From NCBI GenBank assembly GCA_965214955.1, contig CBDCCU010000010.1, positions 372,001 to 436,000 on the forward strand: 64,000 bases of DNA, read 5' to 3'. The stretch is from Aliikangiella sp965214955. Its GTDB lineage: Bacteria > Pseudomonadota > Gammaproteobacteria > Enterobacterales > Kangiellaceae. The position numbers were made by a program, and so were the translations under genes. The notes below the pieces were generated by a model that was not told the DNA's origin, searched no databases, and saw nothing but the letters and a program-made list of their open reading frames with translations. This document shows, piece after piece, positions 47,637 through 55,637 of the stretch (its first letter is position 1; every line of letters starts with the position of its first letter).

Positions 47637-48722
47637 ATGCTTTTACCCAATAATTTAACCCAAAGAAAAACTCCCGAAGGTAATTTCTTTGAAAATTTTC
47701 AATTAGGGCAAACTTTTAAGCACGGTGTACCTCGCACCATTACCCAAGGAGATGTTGCCTTATATACAGCGCTAACCAATAGTCGGTTTGCTCTTTATTG
47801 TGCCGAGCCAATTGCAAAAAACAGTGGGTTTAAAGACTTGCCCGTTGATAACTTTTTGGTTTTTCATTTAGCTTTTGGCAAAACTGTTAATGATATTTCA
47901 TTAAACGCAGTGGCTAATTTAGGCTATGCCGAAGTTAAATTTCATCAGCCTAGTTACTGCGGTGATACCCTATCGGTTAGTAGCGAAGTGATTGGGTTAA
48001 AGGAAAATTCTAGCGGCAAAAATGGTGTGGTTTATGTAAGGTCGAAAGCTTATAACCAACACAACCAATTAGTTGTTAGCTGGATACGCTGGGTTATGAT
48101 TGAGAAAAAAGTGCCCCGTGAAGTAAAAACTCAGCCCATTATCCCAAACTATTCAACCAGCATTAATAATCCAGAAACTTTAATTCCTAATACGCTAAAT
48201 TTTTCTCAATGGGATTATTCAGTAAGCGACAACCAATATCAATTTTATGATCTAAATATAAATGATGTTATCAATCACCGAGATGGCTTAACAATTAACG
48301 AAAGTGATCACTCACTCGCTACAAGGTTATATCAAAATAATGCCCGAGTACATTTTGATCAGCATTTTATGGAAAATACTAAAAGTAGCAAACGGCTAGT
48401 TTATGGCGGTCATATTATCTCGCTTTGCCGTAGTCTTTCTTATACAGGTTTAGCCAACGCTCAATGGCTTTGTGGCATTAATGGTGGCAGCCATACTAAC
48501 CCAAGTTATGCAGGTGATACCATTTATAGCCAAAGTTATATTATTGATAAGAAAGTAGTAAATGACCGTGATGATTTAGGATTAATACGGTTAAGAACAA
48601 TAGGCGTAAAAAACAGCTCTATCAAAGATATGCCTTTTATTATTAAAAATGAAAACAATCGTTTTAAATACCACAGCAATGTAGTCCTCGATTTAGACTA
48701 TTGGGTTGCAATGATTGCTTAA
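47637..48722 (+). CDS. mesaconyl-CoA hydratase-like double-hotdog MaoC protein
   Basis: 361 residues, two MaoC hotdog domains. By memory it closely resembles mesaconyl-CoA hydratase (beta-methylmalyl-CoA dehydratase) of Rhodobacter: GNFFENFQLGQTFKHGVPRT, ITQGDVALYTALTNSRFALY, VFHLAFGKTVNDISLNAVAN, NGVVYVRSKAYNQ, and a second HDF-like site VYGGHIISLCRSL. It would interconvert mesaconyl-CoA and beta-methylmalyl-CoA. Start: ATG 47637 (MLLPNN) is preferred over 47595, which would overlap the upstream gene. Confidence 0.85.
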   Translation: MLLPNNLTQRKTPEGNFFENFQLGQTFKHGVPRTITQGDVALYTALTNSRFALYCAEPIAKNSGFKDLPVDNFLVFHLAFGKTVNDISLNAVANLGYAEVKFHQPSYCGDTLSVSSEVIGLKENSSGKNGVVYVRSKAYNQHNQLVVSWIRWVMIEKKVPREVKTQPIIPNYSTSINNPETLIPNTLNFSQWDYSVSDNQYQFYDLNINDVINHRDGLTINESDHSLATRLYQNNARVHFDQHFMENTKSSKRLVYGGHIISLCRSLSYTGLANAQWLCGINGGSHTNPSYAGDTIYSQSYIIDKKVVNDRDDLGLIRLRTIGVKNSSIKDMPFIIKNENNRFKYHSNVVLDLDYWVAMIA

Positions 48723-48734
48723 ACCTTGTAAGCC

Positions 48735-48779
48735 TTAATTATTCCTCAGCCCTTGCATACCACCATGGTGAAAAATGCT
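48735..48779 (-). pseudogene. C-terminal scrap of an ACC-deaminase/D-cysteine-desulfhydrase gene
   Basis: The minus strand reads SIFHHGGMQGLRNN then stop. The intact gene at 49815-50711 ends ILFVHCGGMQGMRAS, so this is the last dozen codons of a second, otherwise deleted copy. Confidence 0.6.
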
Positions 48780-48799
48780 TATGATGGTTATCTGAGTAC

Positions 48800-49099
48800 A
48801 TGGTTGAACAGGCATTGCAGCGTGATTATATTTCTCTTATTGATCATATTGATGCAAGTCAACGAGCTGCACTTATTTCCTTTCATATAAAAGGTATAAA
48901 AAAAGCTACGGATTTGGTTAGAACTCTCAGTGATAGCTTTGGTATTATGTGTCGTAGCGGTCATATGTGTGCTCAGCCATTAGTTGACAGTTACCACTCA
49001 AGTCAAGCAATAAGAGCATCGAGATATATTTAAAGCTCCCATGATGATATAACTAAGTTTTTCAATGCACTAGATTCCCTTGTAAGGGATTTATCTTAA
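48800..49099 (+). pseudogene. C-terminal fragment of a class V aminotransferase (SufS/CsdA-like)
   Basis: MVEQALQRDYISL then FGIMCRSGHMCAQPLVD, with CAQPL and RASRYI matching the cysteine-desulfurase C-terminus RAGHHCAQPL...RASFYxYNT. A TAA at 49031-49033 stands where Tyr is expected (ATT TAA AGC); reading through it continues SSHDDITKFFNALDSL, the normal end. The N-terminal ~300 residues and the PLP lysine are missing. The gene is dead both by truncation and by the nonsense codon. Confidence 0.78.
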
Positions 49100-49117
49100 T
49101 ACGATATAGGAAACGAC

Positions 49118-49609
49118 ATGGAATTAACGATTCGTGATGCTGCCGAGTTTGAATTTGAAATCATTAATAATGTTGTTCTTGAATCTTGGAAAAGCCTAAA
49201 GTCAGGTTATGATCCCGATGAATGGGAACCCATTTTAGCCAGAATTGGTGATATGAAACGGATCATAGGAAAGGGCGATATATTGGTGGCTTTGTTGGGT
49301 GACGAAATCGTTGGCGCAGTAGGTTATGTAGCCCCCGGATTATCGGCCAATGGAATGTTTCCTGATGATTGGGCTTGTATACGTATGTTGGTTGTGTTGC
49401 CTCAATATAGAGGATTAGGCATCGGCAAAAAGCTTACTTTTGCTTGTTTAGATAGAGCAAAAGATTCAAACGTGAGTTGTGTTGGTTTACATACGAGTCC
49501 AATTATGGAAGTAGCATTACCAATGTATTTAAAATTGGGTTTTTCGAAAGTAAAAGATATTCCAAAAATAGCTGGGGCGCCTTATTCAATATATAGTATG
49601 GAGCTATGA
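49118..49609 (+). CDS. GNAT-family N-acetyltransferase
   Basis: 163 residues. The acetyl-CoA-binding motif A reads IRMLVVLPQYRGLGIGKKLT (Q/RxxGxG/A), followed by CLDRAKDSNVSCVGLHTS and MYLKLGFSKVKDI, the motif B region. RBS AGGAAACGAC. Substrate not predictable. Surrounded by gene debris, suggesting a variable region. Confidence 0.85.
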   Translation: MELTIRDAAEFEFEIINNVVLESWKSLKSGYDPDEWEPILARIGDMKRIIGKGDILVALLGDEIVGAVGYVAPGLSANGMFPDDWACIRMLVVLPQYRGLGIGKKLTFACLDRAKDSNVSCVGLHTSPIMEVALPMYLKLGFSKVKDIPKIAGAPYSIYSMEL

Positions 49610-49814
49610 CTTTAGGGTAGTTAAGGACGTTGATTCAAAATATAACGATGCTTAATGAAATTGTAATGAAGCAAATATGGTAAGTCGTTGGACACTCCGC
49701 TCAGACTCAACTACCTGCACAACCAGATAGAGCGATAAGGGGTAAGGCACATTTTACTATATAAGGCTACCTTTCAAACTTCTTAACCTCTCTTTCCCAG
49801 CTCCCTTTTCCACC

Positions 49815-50711
49815 TTAACTTGCCCTCATACCTTGCATACCACCACAATGTACAAACAAGATATTACTATTTGGGGGGAAATAATCCTTAGCCACCAAAT
49901 CATTTAATGCCATAAAAGCTTTACCACTATAAATAGGTTCTAAATCGAGCGCAAAATTTTGTTTTGCGAATAGGATCTGCGATTTAAGTTTATCATTCGA
50001 TTTGGCATAACCACCACATTCATAACCGCGTATCACCGATACATCTTTAGGTTGAAAGTTAATTAAGCTTTGCAAGTGCTTTTCAATCTCGTCATCATTT
50101 TTAAGTACCGCCACACCAAGCATTTTGGTCTTTAACTGCCTTTTCTGCTTGCCCAATAAATAGCCAGCTAAAGTGGTAGCCGTTGCTGAGGCTGAAATTA
50201 AATAGTCATAATGCTCGTTAATATCCATTAAAGATTCTGCCACACCTTTTAGCGCCAATTGACTATAGCCTCCTTCAGGAAGCCAGTAAGTTTTAGCGTT
50301 TAGATAAGGTGGCTGATAGCGAAGCTGTTGAAATGTTTTACGATCAACTAGATGAATTGTTGCTCCCCACCTTTTAGCATCTTTCATCATTGGGGTTTCT
50401 GGTTGTTGCTTATAACCTAAAATAAAAAGCTCAACCTGCCAACCTAATAACATACCAACATAGCTTAAGGTGTGTAATAAATTTGAATATCTGCCTCCCA
50501 TGCTAGCAACACAACTCATTTGCTTTGCTTCAATGTCTAATAAACAGTGTTTTAGCTTGAGCCATTTATTACCCGAAATAATTGGATGAATGAGATCATC
50601 ACGCTTAATTTTAATATTAAGGCTTTTGTTACAAAATAGTGGGTGTGAAAGAGACTGAATTGGGGGAGTATTCAGTATTGAACACAAATGCATTACACGC
50701 TTAAAACGCAT
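49815..50711 (-). CDS. PLP-dependent 1-aminocyclopropane-1-carboxylate deaminase/D-cysteine desulfhydrase
   Basis: 298 residues, fold-type II PLP enzyme. The Schiff-base lysine is in KRDDLIHPIISGNKWLKLKH (SGNKWLK), followed by ASMGGRYSNLLHTLSYVG and the family end FVHCGGMQGM. D-cysteine desulfhydrase is likely the activity in bacteria of this kind. Start uncertain: a TTG at 50732 lies inside the palindromic repeat, ATG 50711 is the first ATG, and ATG 50693 is also possible. The AAGGAG ahead of these starts is part of the repeat end. Confidence 0.83.
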   Translation of the reverse strand: MRFKRVMHLCSILNTPPIQSLSHPLFCNKSLNIKIKRDDLIHPIISGNKWLKLKHCLLDIEAKQMSCVASMGGRYSNLLHTLSYVGMLLGWQVELFILGYKQQPETPMMKDAKRWGATIHLVDRKTFQQLRYQPPYLNAKTYWLPEGGYSQLALKGVAESLMDINEHYDYLISASATATTLAGYLLGKQKRQLKTKMLGVAVLKNDDEIEKHLQSLINFQPKDVSVIRGYECGGYAKSNDKLKSQILFAKQNFALDLEPIYSGKAFMALNDLVAKDYFPPNSNILFVHCGGMQGMRAS

Positions 50712-50713
50712 TT

Positions 50714-50979
50714 TATACCCATTCTCCTTCAAGATGCATGTTTCAGCAAGTCAGTAAGCCATCCTATTTGAGGCATTAATGCGCAGGATTAGTCATTCTA
50801 ATTCAAGCATTGATAACGAAAAAGAGGTTGGCTTACTGCCTTGCCCTTCGGGTGCTCAGCCAAAAAGCTTGCACTGTGTTGCAGCTTTTGAAAAGGGCTT
50901 GCCATTTCCTGCAAGCTGCGCCTTGTTCAAACTTTTTGGCTGAACACTGAAACAAGCATCTTGAAGGAGAACGGGTATA
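50714..50979. repeat. palindromic repeat family, full-length copy C (266 bp, MITE-like)
   Basis: Terminal inverted repeats: left TATACCCATTCTCCTTCAAG with ATGCATGTTTCAGCA, right TGAAACAAGCATCTTGAAGG with AGAACGGGTATA. An inner pair is CTCAGCCAAAAAG / CTTTTTGGCTGA. No ORF inside. Target duplications are not obvious. It is the longest copy here and shows the ends found elsewhere at 33.7, 41.9, 52.7, 54.7 and 55.6 kb. Confidence 0.85.
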
Positions 50980-51000
50980 ATTAGTATGAATGAGTATAAA

Positions 51001-51219
51001 TTATAAGTTTACAACTTTTTGCGAAGTAACCAACCAAGAAGTGTTTTCTTTACGACGGTCTTGTTTAATACGACGATCTAGTCCAAAGTTTTTGATCAGT
51101 CGCTCTATACGATCACTGTGTTGACATCTTCGCCGCTCAACACGACGCTCTTCACCAACATAGATCTTCTCACCGTTAATAAAACGGAAACTTGAGTCTG
51201 CGGTAACCTTATTTTCCAT
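51001..51219 (-). CDS. small basic protein with double DRR/ERR motif
   Basis: 72 residues, no signal peptide or membrane helix. GEERRVERRR and LDRRIKQDRRK are two Arg-rich, evenly spaced motifs of a kind often found in small bacterial proteins and near PilZ domains. Function unknown. RBS GAGGTTTCTGTAATG (minus) fits. It stands between the repeat and the porin region. Confidence 0.55.
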   Translation of the reverse strand: MENKVTADSSFRFINGEKIYVGEERRVERRRCQHSDRIERLIKNFGLDRRIKQDRRKENTSWLVTSQKVVNL

Positions 51220-51724
51220 TACAGAAACCTCGTAGTCATACTACTCAACTACATTTGCATTAATAATATATGTGAACGATAAACCCTAAATTAGCATAGG
51301 TATCACTGATTAAATCTAAATCAACCTACTTAAGATCCTAGTCGTTTTTTATAATTATTCTCATCATTTTAGAATAATCTGGTTATTTTTCAAACAATAA
51401 ACAGACAATTGGCGCTAAATTAAAAGGTAAATGGTGAATATTTTTTACTTTATCACATAGCGAGATATGAAAAAACCTGTCATATTTTAATCATTTTATT
51501 GTCATCTACACATTAAATTGACCATTTTGTTAAATATTAAGGTTATAAACTTGTTATTTTTTCATTATTTAACAACACTTATTAACAATACCTAACCAAT
51601 TTTTAACCTTTTTATGACATTTATGACAAATCATTGGCTTCTGTCATATTTCTGTCAAAAACAATCAATACAATGGCGACCATTAACAAAATACTTAAAT
51701 TAATTCATTTATCGGAGATTACTA
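51220..51724. other. 505-base intergenic region upstream of the porin
   Basis: No gene found. AT-rich with a series of TGTCA/TGACA repeats. Besides the Pho box below, TGTCA occurs at 51478 and 51500, spaced 22 bases (two 11-base turns), and a TGACATTTATGACA lies at 51615-51628. Confidence 0.5.
51641..51674 (+). promoter_or_regulatory. PhoB-dependent promoter (Pho box plus -10)
   Basis: CTGTCATATTTCTGTCAA (51641-51658) matches the consensus CTGTCATAnAnCTGTCA(Y/N) with the 11-base direct-repeat period, then exactly ten bases, then TACAAT (51669-51674), the spacing of E. coli phoA. Transcription should start about 51681. It implies that the porin is induced by phosphate limitation. Confidence 0.85.
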
Positions 51725-52678
51725 ATGAAGATTAAAACTTTTGCATTATCAAGTATTGCTCTTGCTTGCATGTCAGCCACTCCAGCTTATGCTGAAGATG
51801 ACTGGGTTAATGTTTATGGCAAAATCATGCTCACCTTAGATAAAGTGGATAATGATAATGGCGATGACCAATGGGAGCTTAATAGCAACGCTTCTCGTTT
51901 TGGTGTTAAAGGTAAAGGCAAAGCTGGCTCTTTAGAAGCATTTTACCAACTAGAATGGGAAGTTGATGTTTCTGGTGATAAATCTTCAAGCGATAATATT
52001 AAAGCCAGAAATCAAATTGTTGGTTTGCGCGGTGGCTTTGGTGAAGTATTTGCTGGTCGTCACGATACTCCAACTAAAAAACTACAAAAGAAAGTCGATT
52101 TATTTAATGATTTGCAAGGCGATCTTAAATACACATTCAATGGCGAAGTTCGTACTGGCGATATAGTACAGTATTCCACACCTAAAATGGGCGGTTTTAA
52201 AGCCAAGATTGCCTTTGTACCAGGAGAAGAAACCGACGTTAACGATGGATTAGCTGATGGAACCTCGATTGCACTAGAGTACAAAACAGGCGGCTTAAAC
52301 CTTGGTGTATCTTTCGATTCTGACATTGAAGGCTCTAACGTTGATACCACTCGTGCTGTTGCTCAATACAAAACAGGTGACTGGCAGTTTGGTTTTTTAT
52401 ATCAAGATACTGAAAATGGTGCGCTTTCTGGTGACGGCATGGTAGGTAGCGTTAAATATAAGATAGGTGATAATGCCCTTAAAATTCAGATTGTTGAATC
52501 TGATATTTGGGAAGCCGATGTAAGCTCAAGAAATGTTTATGAATCACAATTTTCTTTGGGTTGGGATAAAAAGCTCGGTAAGAAAACCACTTTCTTTACT
52601 TACCTAACTCAAGGTGATGTTGCTGCAACTAGCGATGAAGATCAAATTTTTGGAATTGGTATTGTGCAAAAATTCTAA
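51725..52678 (+). CDS. Gram-negative porin, predicted Pho-regulated
   Basis: 317 residues, 16-stranded trimeric porin family. Signal peptide ends PAYA-EDDW; then VNVYGKIMLTLDKVD, SRFGVKGKGKAGSLEAFYQL, IVGLRGGFGEVFAGRHDTP (the family signature near the constriction loop) and a C-terminal Phe in IGIVQKF. RBS CGGAGATTACTA. Its promoter is a Pho box, so phosphate or polyphosphate uptake, as in PhoE, is the likely role; the pore's selectivity is not visible from sequence. Confidence 0.92.
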   Translation: MKIKTFALSSIALACMSATPAYAEDDWVNVYGKIMLTLDKVDNDNGDDQWELNSNASRFGVKGKGKAGSLEAFYQLEWEVDVSGDKSSSDNIKARNQIVGLRGGFGEVFAGRHDTPTKKLQKKVDLFNDLQGDLKYTFNGEVRTGDIVQYSTPKMGGFKAKIAFVPGEETDVNDGLADGTSIALEYKTGGLNLGVSFDSDIEGSNVDTTRAVAQYKTGDWQFGFLYQDTENGALSGDGMVGSVKYKIGDNALKIQIVESDIWEADVSSRNVYESQFSLGWDKKLGKKTTFFTYLTQGDVAATSDEDQIFGIGIVQKF

Positions 52679-52695
52679 TTGCCACCAAGCTCTTT

Positions 52696-52722
52696 AAGGC
52701 GCTTAATTTTAAGCGCCTTTTT
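52696..52722 (+). terminator. rho-independent terminator of the porin gene
   Basis: Perfect 9-bp stem AAGGCGCTT / AAGCGCCTT, loop AATTTT, then TTTTTTATA. It merges into a palindromic repeat end. Confidence 0.93.
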
Positions 52723-52748
52723 TATATACCCGTTCTACTTCAAGATTC
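52723..52748. repeat. palindromic repeat family, half copy D
   Basis: TATACCCGTTCTACTTCAAG then ATTCAA. The stop codon of the GGDEF/EAL gene (TCTTGA, minus strand) lies inside it, so the repeat supplies that gene's end. Confidence 0.75.
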
Positions 52749-54656
52749 AATTTCAGTTGGCTCTCCCAGATAAAACCCTTGCATAGCATTAATTGACGTT
52801 GTTTTTAAATAATCAGCATCGGCCTGATTTTCAACCCCTTCGGCAATGATGGTTAGTTTCATGCTCGATAAGTTGATTAAGAGTGTATTTAATAATAATT
52901 GTTTTTGCTTATTATGAGCAATTTGATTAATTAGTCGTCTGTCAATTTTAACCATTGAAATCGGTAGCTGTTCAATAAAGTCTAAGGTTGACTCAGGCTC
53001 ACCAATTCTATCAGCACACCACTCAACCCCTAAGGTTGCCACTTGTTGCATTACATTTTGTAGTTCCGCAGCAAACTTAAATAGTTGAGACTCTTTAATT
53101 TCAAATATTAAATTTTGGCTAAGCTCGGGAAAACTAGAAAGCTTTCCAATTAACCAGCCAACAAATTTATCATCGAGCAAGCTAGTGTAAAATAAATTAA
53201 TCGAATACTTTTGCGGCTGTTCTAACTGACTATTGCTTAAACAATGCTTTATTAAACGACTAATAATTTGTCGATCAAAGTGGCTGGCTAACCCACACCG
53301 ATTAGCCATAGGCAAAAAGGTTTCGGCATTCAATAACTCATCATTATCATTTATTCGAGCAAGAACTTCTTGGTGAGTAAAATCCGTTTTATTAATATAA
53401 ATAATTTTTTGCCCATAGAGCTGAATTGTTCTTTTATCTAAAACACTTTGCAGAAAACTTTGCCATTTATAAAAACCTTTTACCTTATTTAAAGACAAAG
53501 CTTCTCCATACATATACCAACTATTACCGCCTTGAAGCTGAGCATTTCTTAACGCCATATCAGCTTCTGCAATCACCTTGTAATAATCAAAACCTTGTTT
53601 ATAAGCTGATATGCCAATATCAACAAATTCATCGGCAATTTGAGTTTTATCAAAAACCGTCTTTTTTAACTGAGTGACAATTTTTTTACACAGCAAATCA
53701 ACATCTTGCTGTAATTGGTTAGGTGTTAATAACACAAAGTCGGTATGAGATAGTCTTGCTACAACTGAATCGGTAAACTTTTCGCTAAAGCTTCGTAAAA
53801 TGTTAGCCACTTGCCGCGCAATTGTTTGTTCAAAGCTAAAGTTGCTATGTTCATCTTTTTCAACAAAGCTAAATAAAAATAATAGCCCTTGCTCTGGTGA
53901 TTGATGGTGAAATAATCGAACCTGAAACTCAGCTTTAAAAAAGGCTTTGTTACCTAACTCGGTTACTTCATCAACATAATTGGTTGTACGTATTTGCTCG
54001 GTTAGTGCCTTTTTATCATGACTCAACAACTGGTTTTGGTGAATTAATTTTGCCAAAGCAGAAAATATTGGCTTTTTTGCATCACTTTTGGGCAAGCTTA
54101 ATTGCTCAATTGATTGCCCCACTAATATTGATTCAGAAAACTTTTCTAGCTTTAATAACCAAGAGAATTTGGCAAATATTAACAGTAATAAACTACCAAC
54201 AAGCAACAACCAAATGAAAAATTCATATTTCTGCATAAGTGGCGTGTTGTTAGACGCTTGAGATTTATAATTGATTATTAAAGTTAAATATTCTTGCTTT
54301 GCAATTGGAACGTAGGTAACAAAGGCTAATGTTTGCTCATTGGTTAAGTTTGTATTAACGGCTACTGACTTACTGACAATTAAATTGCCTTTAGGATCTT
54401 TGAGCTGCCAATGAAGAATTTGCGGATCACTATTAAGAAACTGTAAAACTGACGATAATCCCTGGCGAGTATCAATAGATTGACTGGGTTGGGCTAACGA
54501 TAACTTTAGCTTAGAAATTTGCTCTAATAATGCTTGCTGGCTTTGTAAGGTATTGCTCTTAATATCATCAAGCCAAAAGCTGCGCGAAATAAGCATTATC
54601 ATTAAAACAACTAAGGCATAAATAACACCAAGCAATAAAAAGCTTTTCCTTATCAT
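52740..54656 (-). CDS. LapD-like degenerate GGDEF/EAL membrane protein
   Basis: 638 residues. Two helices (about 6-26 and 147-164) flank a 120-residue periplasmic domain. The GGDEF domain (about 225-370) reads SHTDF where GGDEF is expected. In the EAL domain (about 395-635) EAL reads EVL and the DDFG loop reads ADRIG, but KIDRRLI, the Glu of IIAEGVE and MQGFYLGEP are kept. So both enzymatic centres look dead while the c-di-GMP pocket may survive, as in LapD, an inside-out signalling receptor. No LapG protease gene is near, and the HAMP domain is not distinct. Confidence 0.8.
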   Translation of the reverse strand: MIRKSFLLLGVIYALVVLMIMLISRSFWLDDIKSNTLQSQQALLEQISKLKLSLAQPSQSIDTRQGLSSVLQFLNSDPQILHWQLKDPKGNLIVSKSVAVNTNLTNEQTLAFVTYVPIAKQEYLTLIINYKSQASNNTPLMQKYEFFIWLLLVGSLLLLIFAKFSWLLKLEKFSESILVGQSIEQLSLPKSDAKKPIFSALAKLIHQNQLLSHDKKALTEQIRTTNYVDEVTELGNKAFFKAEFQVRLFHHQSPEQGLLFLFSFVEKDEHSNFSFEQTIARQVANILRSFSEKFTDSVVARLSHTDFVLLTPNQLQQDVDLLCKKIVTQLKKTVFDKTQIADEFVDIGISAYKQGFDYYKVIAEADMALRNAQLQGGNSWYMYGEALSLNKVKGFYKWQSFLQSVLDKRTIQLYGQKIIYINKTDFTHQEVLARINDNDELLNAETFLPMANRCGLASHFDRQIISRLIKHCLSNSQLEQPQKYSINLFYTSLLDDKFVGWLIGKLSSFPELSQNLIFEIKESQLFKFAAELQNVMQQVATLGVEWCADRIGEPESTLDFIEQLPISMVKIDRRLINQIAHNKQKQLLLNTLLINLSSMKLTIIAEGVENQADADYLKTTSINAMQGFYLGEPTEIES

Positions 54657-54952
54657 TTTTTTCTCTGTTGGTTAAAATTAACGCCTAATGCCCACTCGGT
54701 TTTAAAAGCTTAATCTAGCAAATTGTGCTTTGCTTAAACTTTTGGCTAGGCACTAAAAACAAGCACCTTAAAAAAGAGCGGATATATTAAGCATAGTTCA
54801 ATTTCTGTTTAACTATAGATAAATTAGGACGTGTTTTATCTATTTTTTCTCAAGTCAGTTGAACATTCAGCAACCAACTTTCATAACAATAATTGCGTAT
54901 AACAACCGAAAATGCTTAAATTTAGCATTCAATTTAATGAAAGGTAATAACA
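54657..54952. repeat. intergenic region with decayed repeat copy E
   Basis: About 54690-54788 aligns with the right half of copy C (TTTTGGCTAGGCACTAAAAA, CAAGCACCTT, AGAGCGGATATA) with many changes: an old copy. The rest (54789-54952) shows no gene; the peroxiredoxin RBS (AAAGGTAATAACA) is at its end. Confidence 0.55.
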
Positions 54953-55477
54953 ATGCGTTTACTATCACTTGTTTTATGGATCTTTAGCTTAAATATTAGC
55001 GCCTCAACCAATCAATGGGAGGGCATTCCATTTCCTGACTTTTCTTTAAAAGATCAAGATGGTGTTATTAAGTCTAAAAAGGACTTTAAAGCCGACTGGA
55101 AGGTCTATTATTTTTACCCCAAAGATAAAACCCCAGGTTGCACCATAGAGGCACAAAATTTCACCGACGATTATAAAAAGTTTCAGCGTTTTAATGCGCA
55201 AGTTATTGGCATTAGTTATGATGATGTTGAATCGCATAAAGACTTTGCCGACACTTACCAGCTTCCCTTTACCCTACTTGCAGACACCGACGCGATATTA
55301 AGCAAAAAACTTAAAGTAAATAAAATATTTCCGTGGCCACATGCTAGCCGACAAACCTTTATCGTTAATAGAGACAATATTATTGTTAAGCATTACAAAG
55401 AAGTTTCGCCAAAAACGCACTCTCGGTCAGTATTAAAATATTTAGGCGCTCAAATGAGCAAAAACCATGTACTTTAA
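54953..55477 (+). CDS. exported PrxQ/Bcp-like peroxiredoxin with single cysteine
   Basis: 174 residues. An N-terminal signal (LSLVLWIFSLNISA) is followed by the PrxQ/Bcp fold: IPFPDFSLKDQDG, the peroxidatic Cys in DKTPGCTIEAQNF, and VIGISYDDVESHKDF. The usual Bcp resolving Cys five residues later is Asn-Phe here, and no other Cys exists, so it is a 1-Cys type. Export of a Bcp-like protein suggests periplasmic peroxide removal. Coupled by 14 bases to a small membrane protein. Confidence 0.85.
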   Translation: MRLLSLVLWIFSLNISASTNQWEGIPFPDFSLKDQDGVIKSKKDFKADWKVYYFYPKDKTPGCTIEAQNFTDDYKKFQRFNAQVIGISYDDVESHKDFADTYQLPFTLLADTDAILSKKLKVNKIFPWPHASRQTFIVNRDNIIVKHYKEVSPKTHSRSVLKYLGAQMSKNHVL

Positions 55478-55491
55478 GCAGGTAAGATCTT

Positions 55492-55626
55492 ATGGATAAT
55501 CATGTAAGCGAAGAAGAAAAAAAAGCCGCCCACAAAAAGTTTCAAAAACAATTTGTGGGTCTTATTGTGTTTATTATTGCTGTTATAGTAATACTCATGT
55601 TGACTGGGCGAGGAAGCCTAGCTTAA
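55492..55626 (+). CDS. 44-residue single-helix membrane protein
   Basis: A short reading frame: an acidic/basic N-terminus (MDNHVSEEEKKAAHKKF), one helix (FVGLIVFIIAVIVILMLT), and a short GRGSLA end. GGTAAG lies nine bases ahead of the ATG. It follows the peroxiredoxin by 14 bases, so it may be co-transcribed and act as its partner. Found by reading the sequence; conservation has not been checked. Confidence 0.6.
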   Translation: MDNHVSEEEKKAAHKKFQKQFVGLIVFIIAVIVILMLTGRGSLA

Positions 55627-55637
55627 CGCTAGGCATT

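Noticed and set aside
49610..49814. Possible gene between the GNAT and deaminase genes
   Set aside because: No ORF with a ribosome site; the stretch looks like plain intergenic or decayed sequence.
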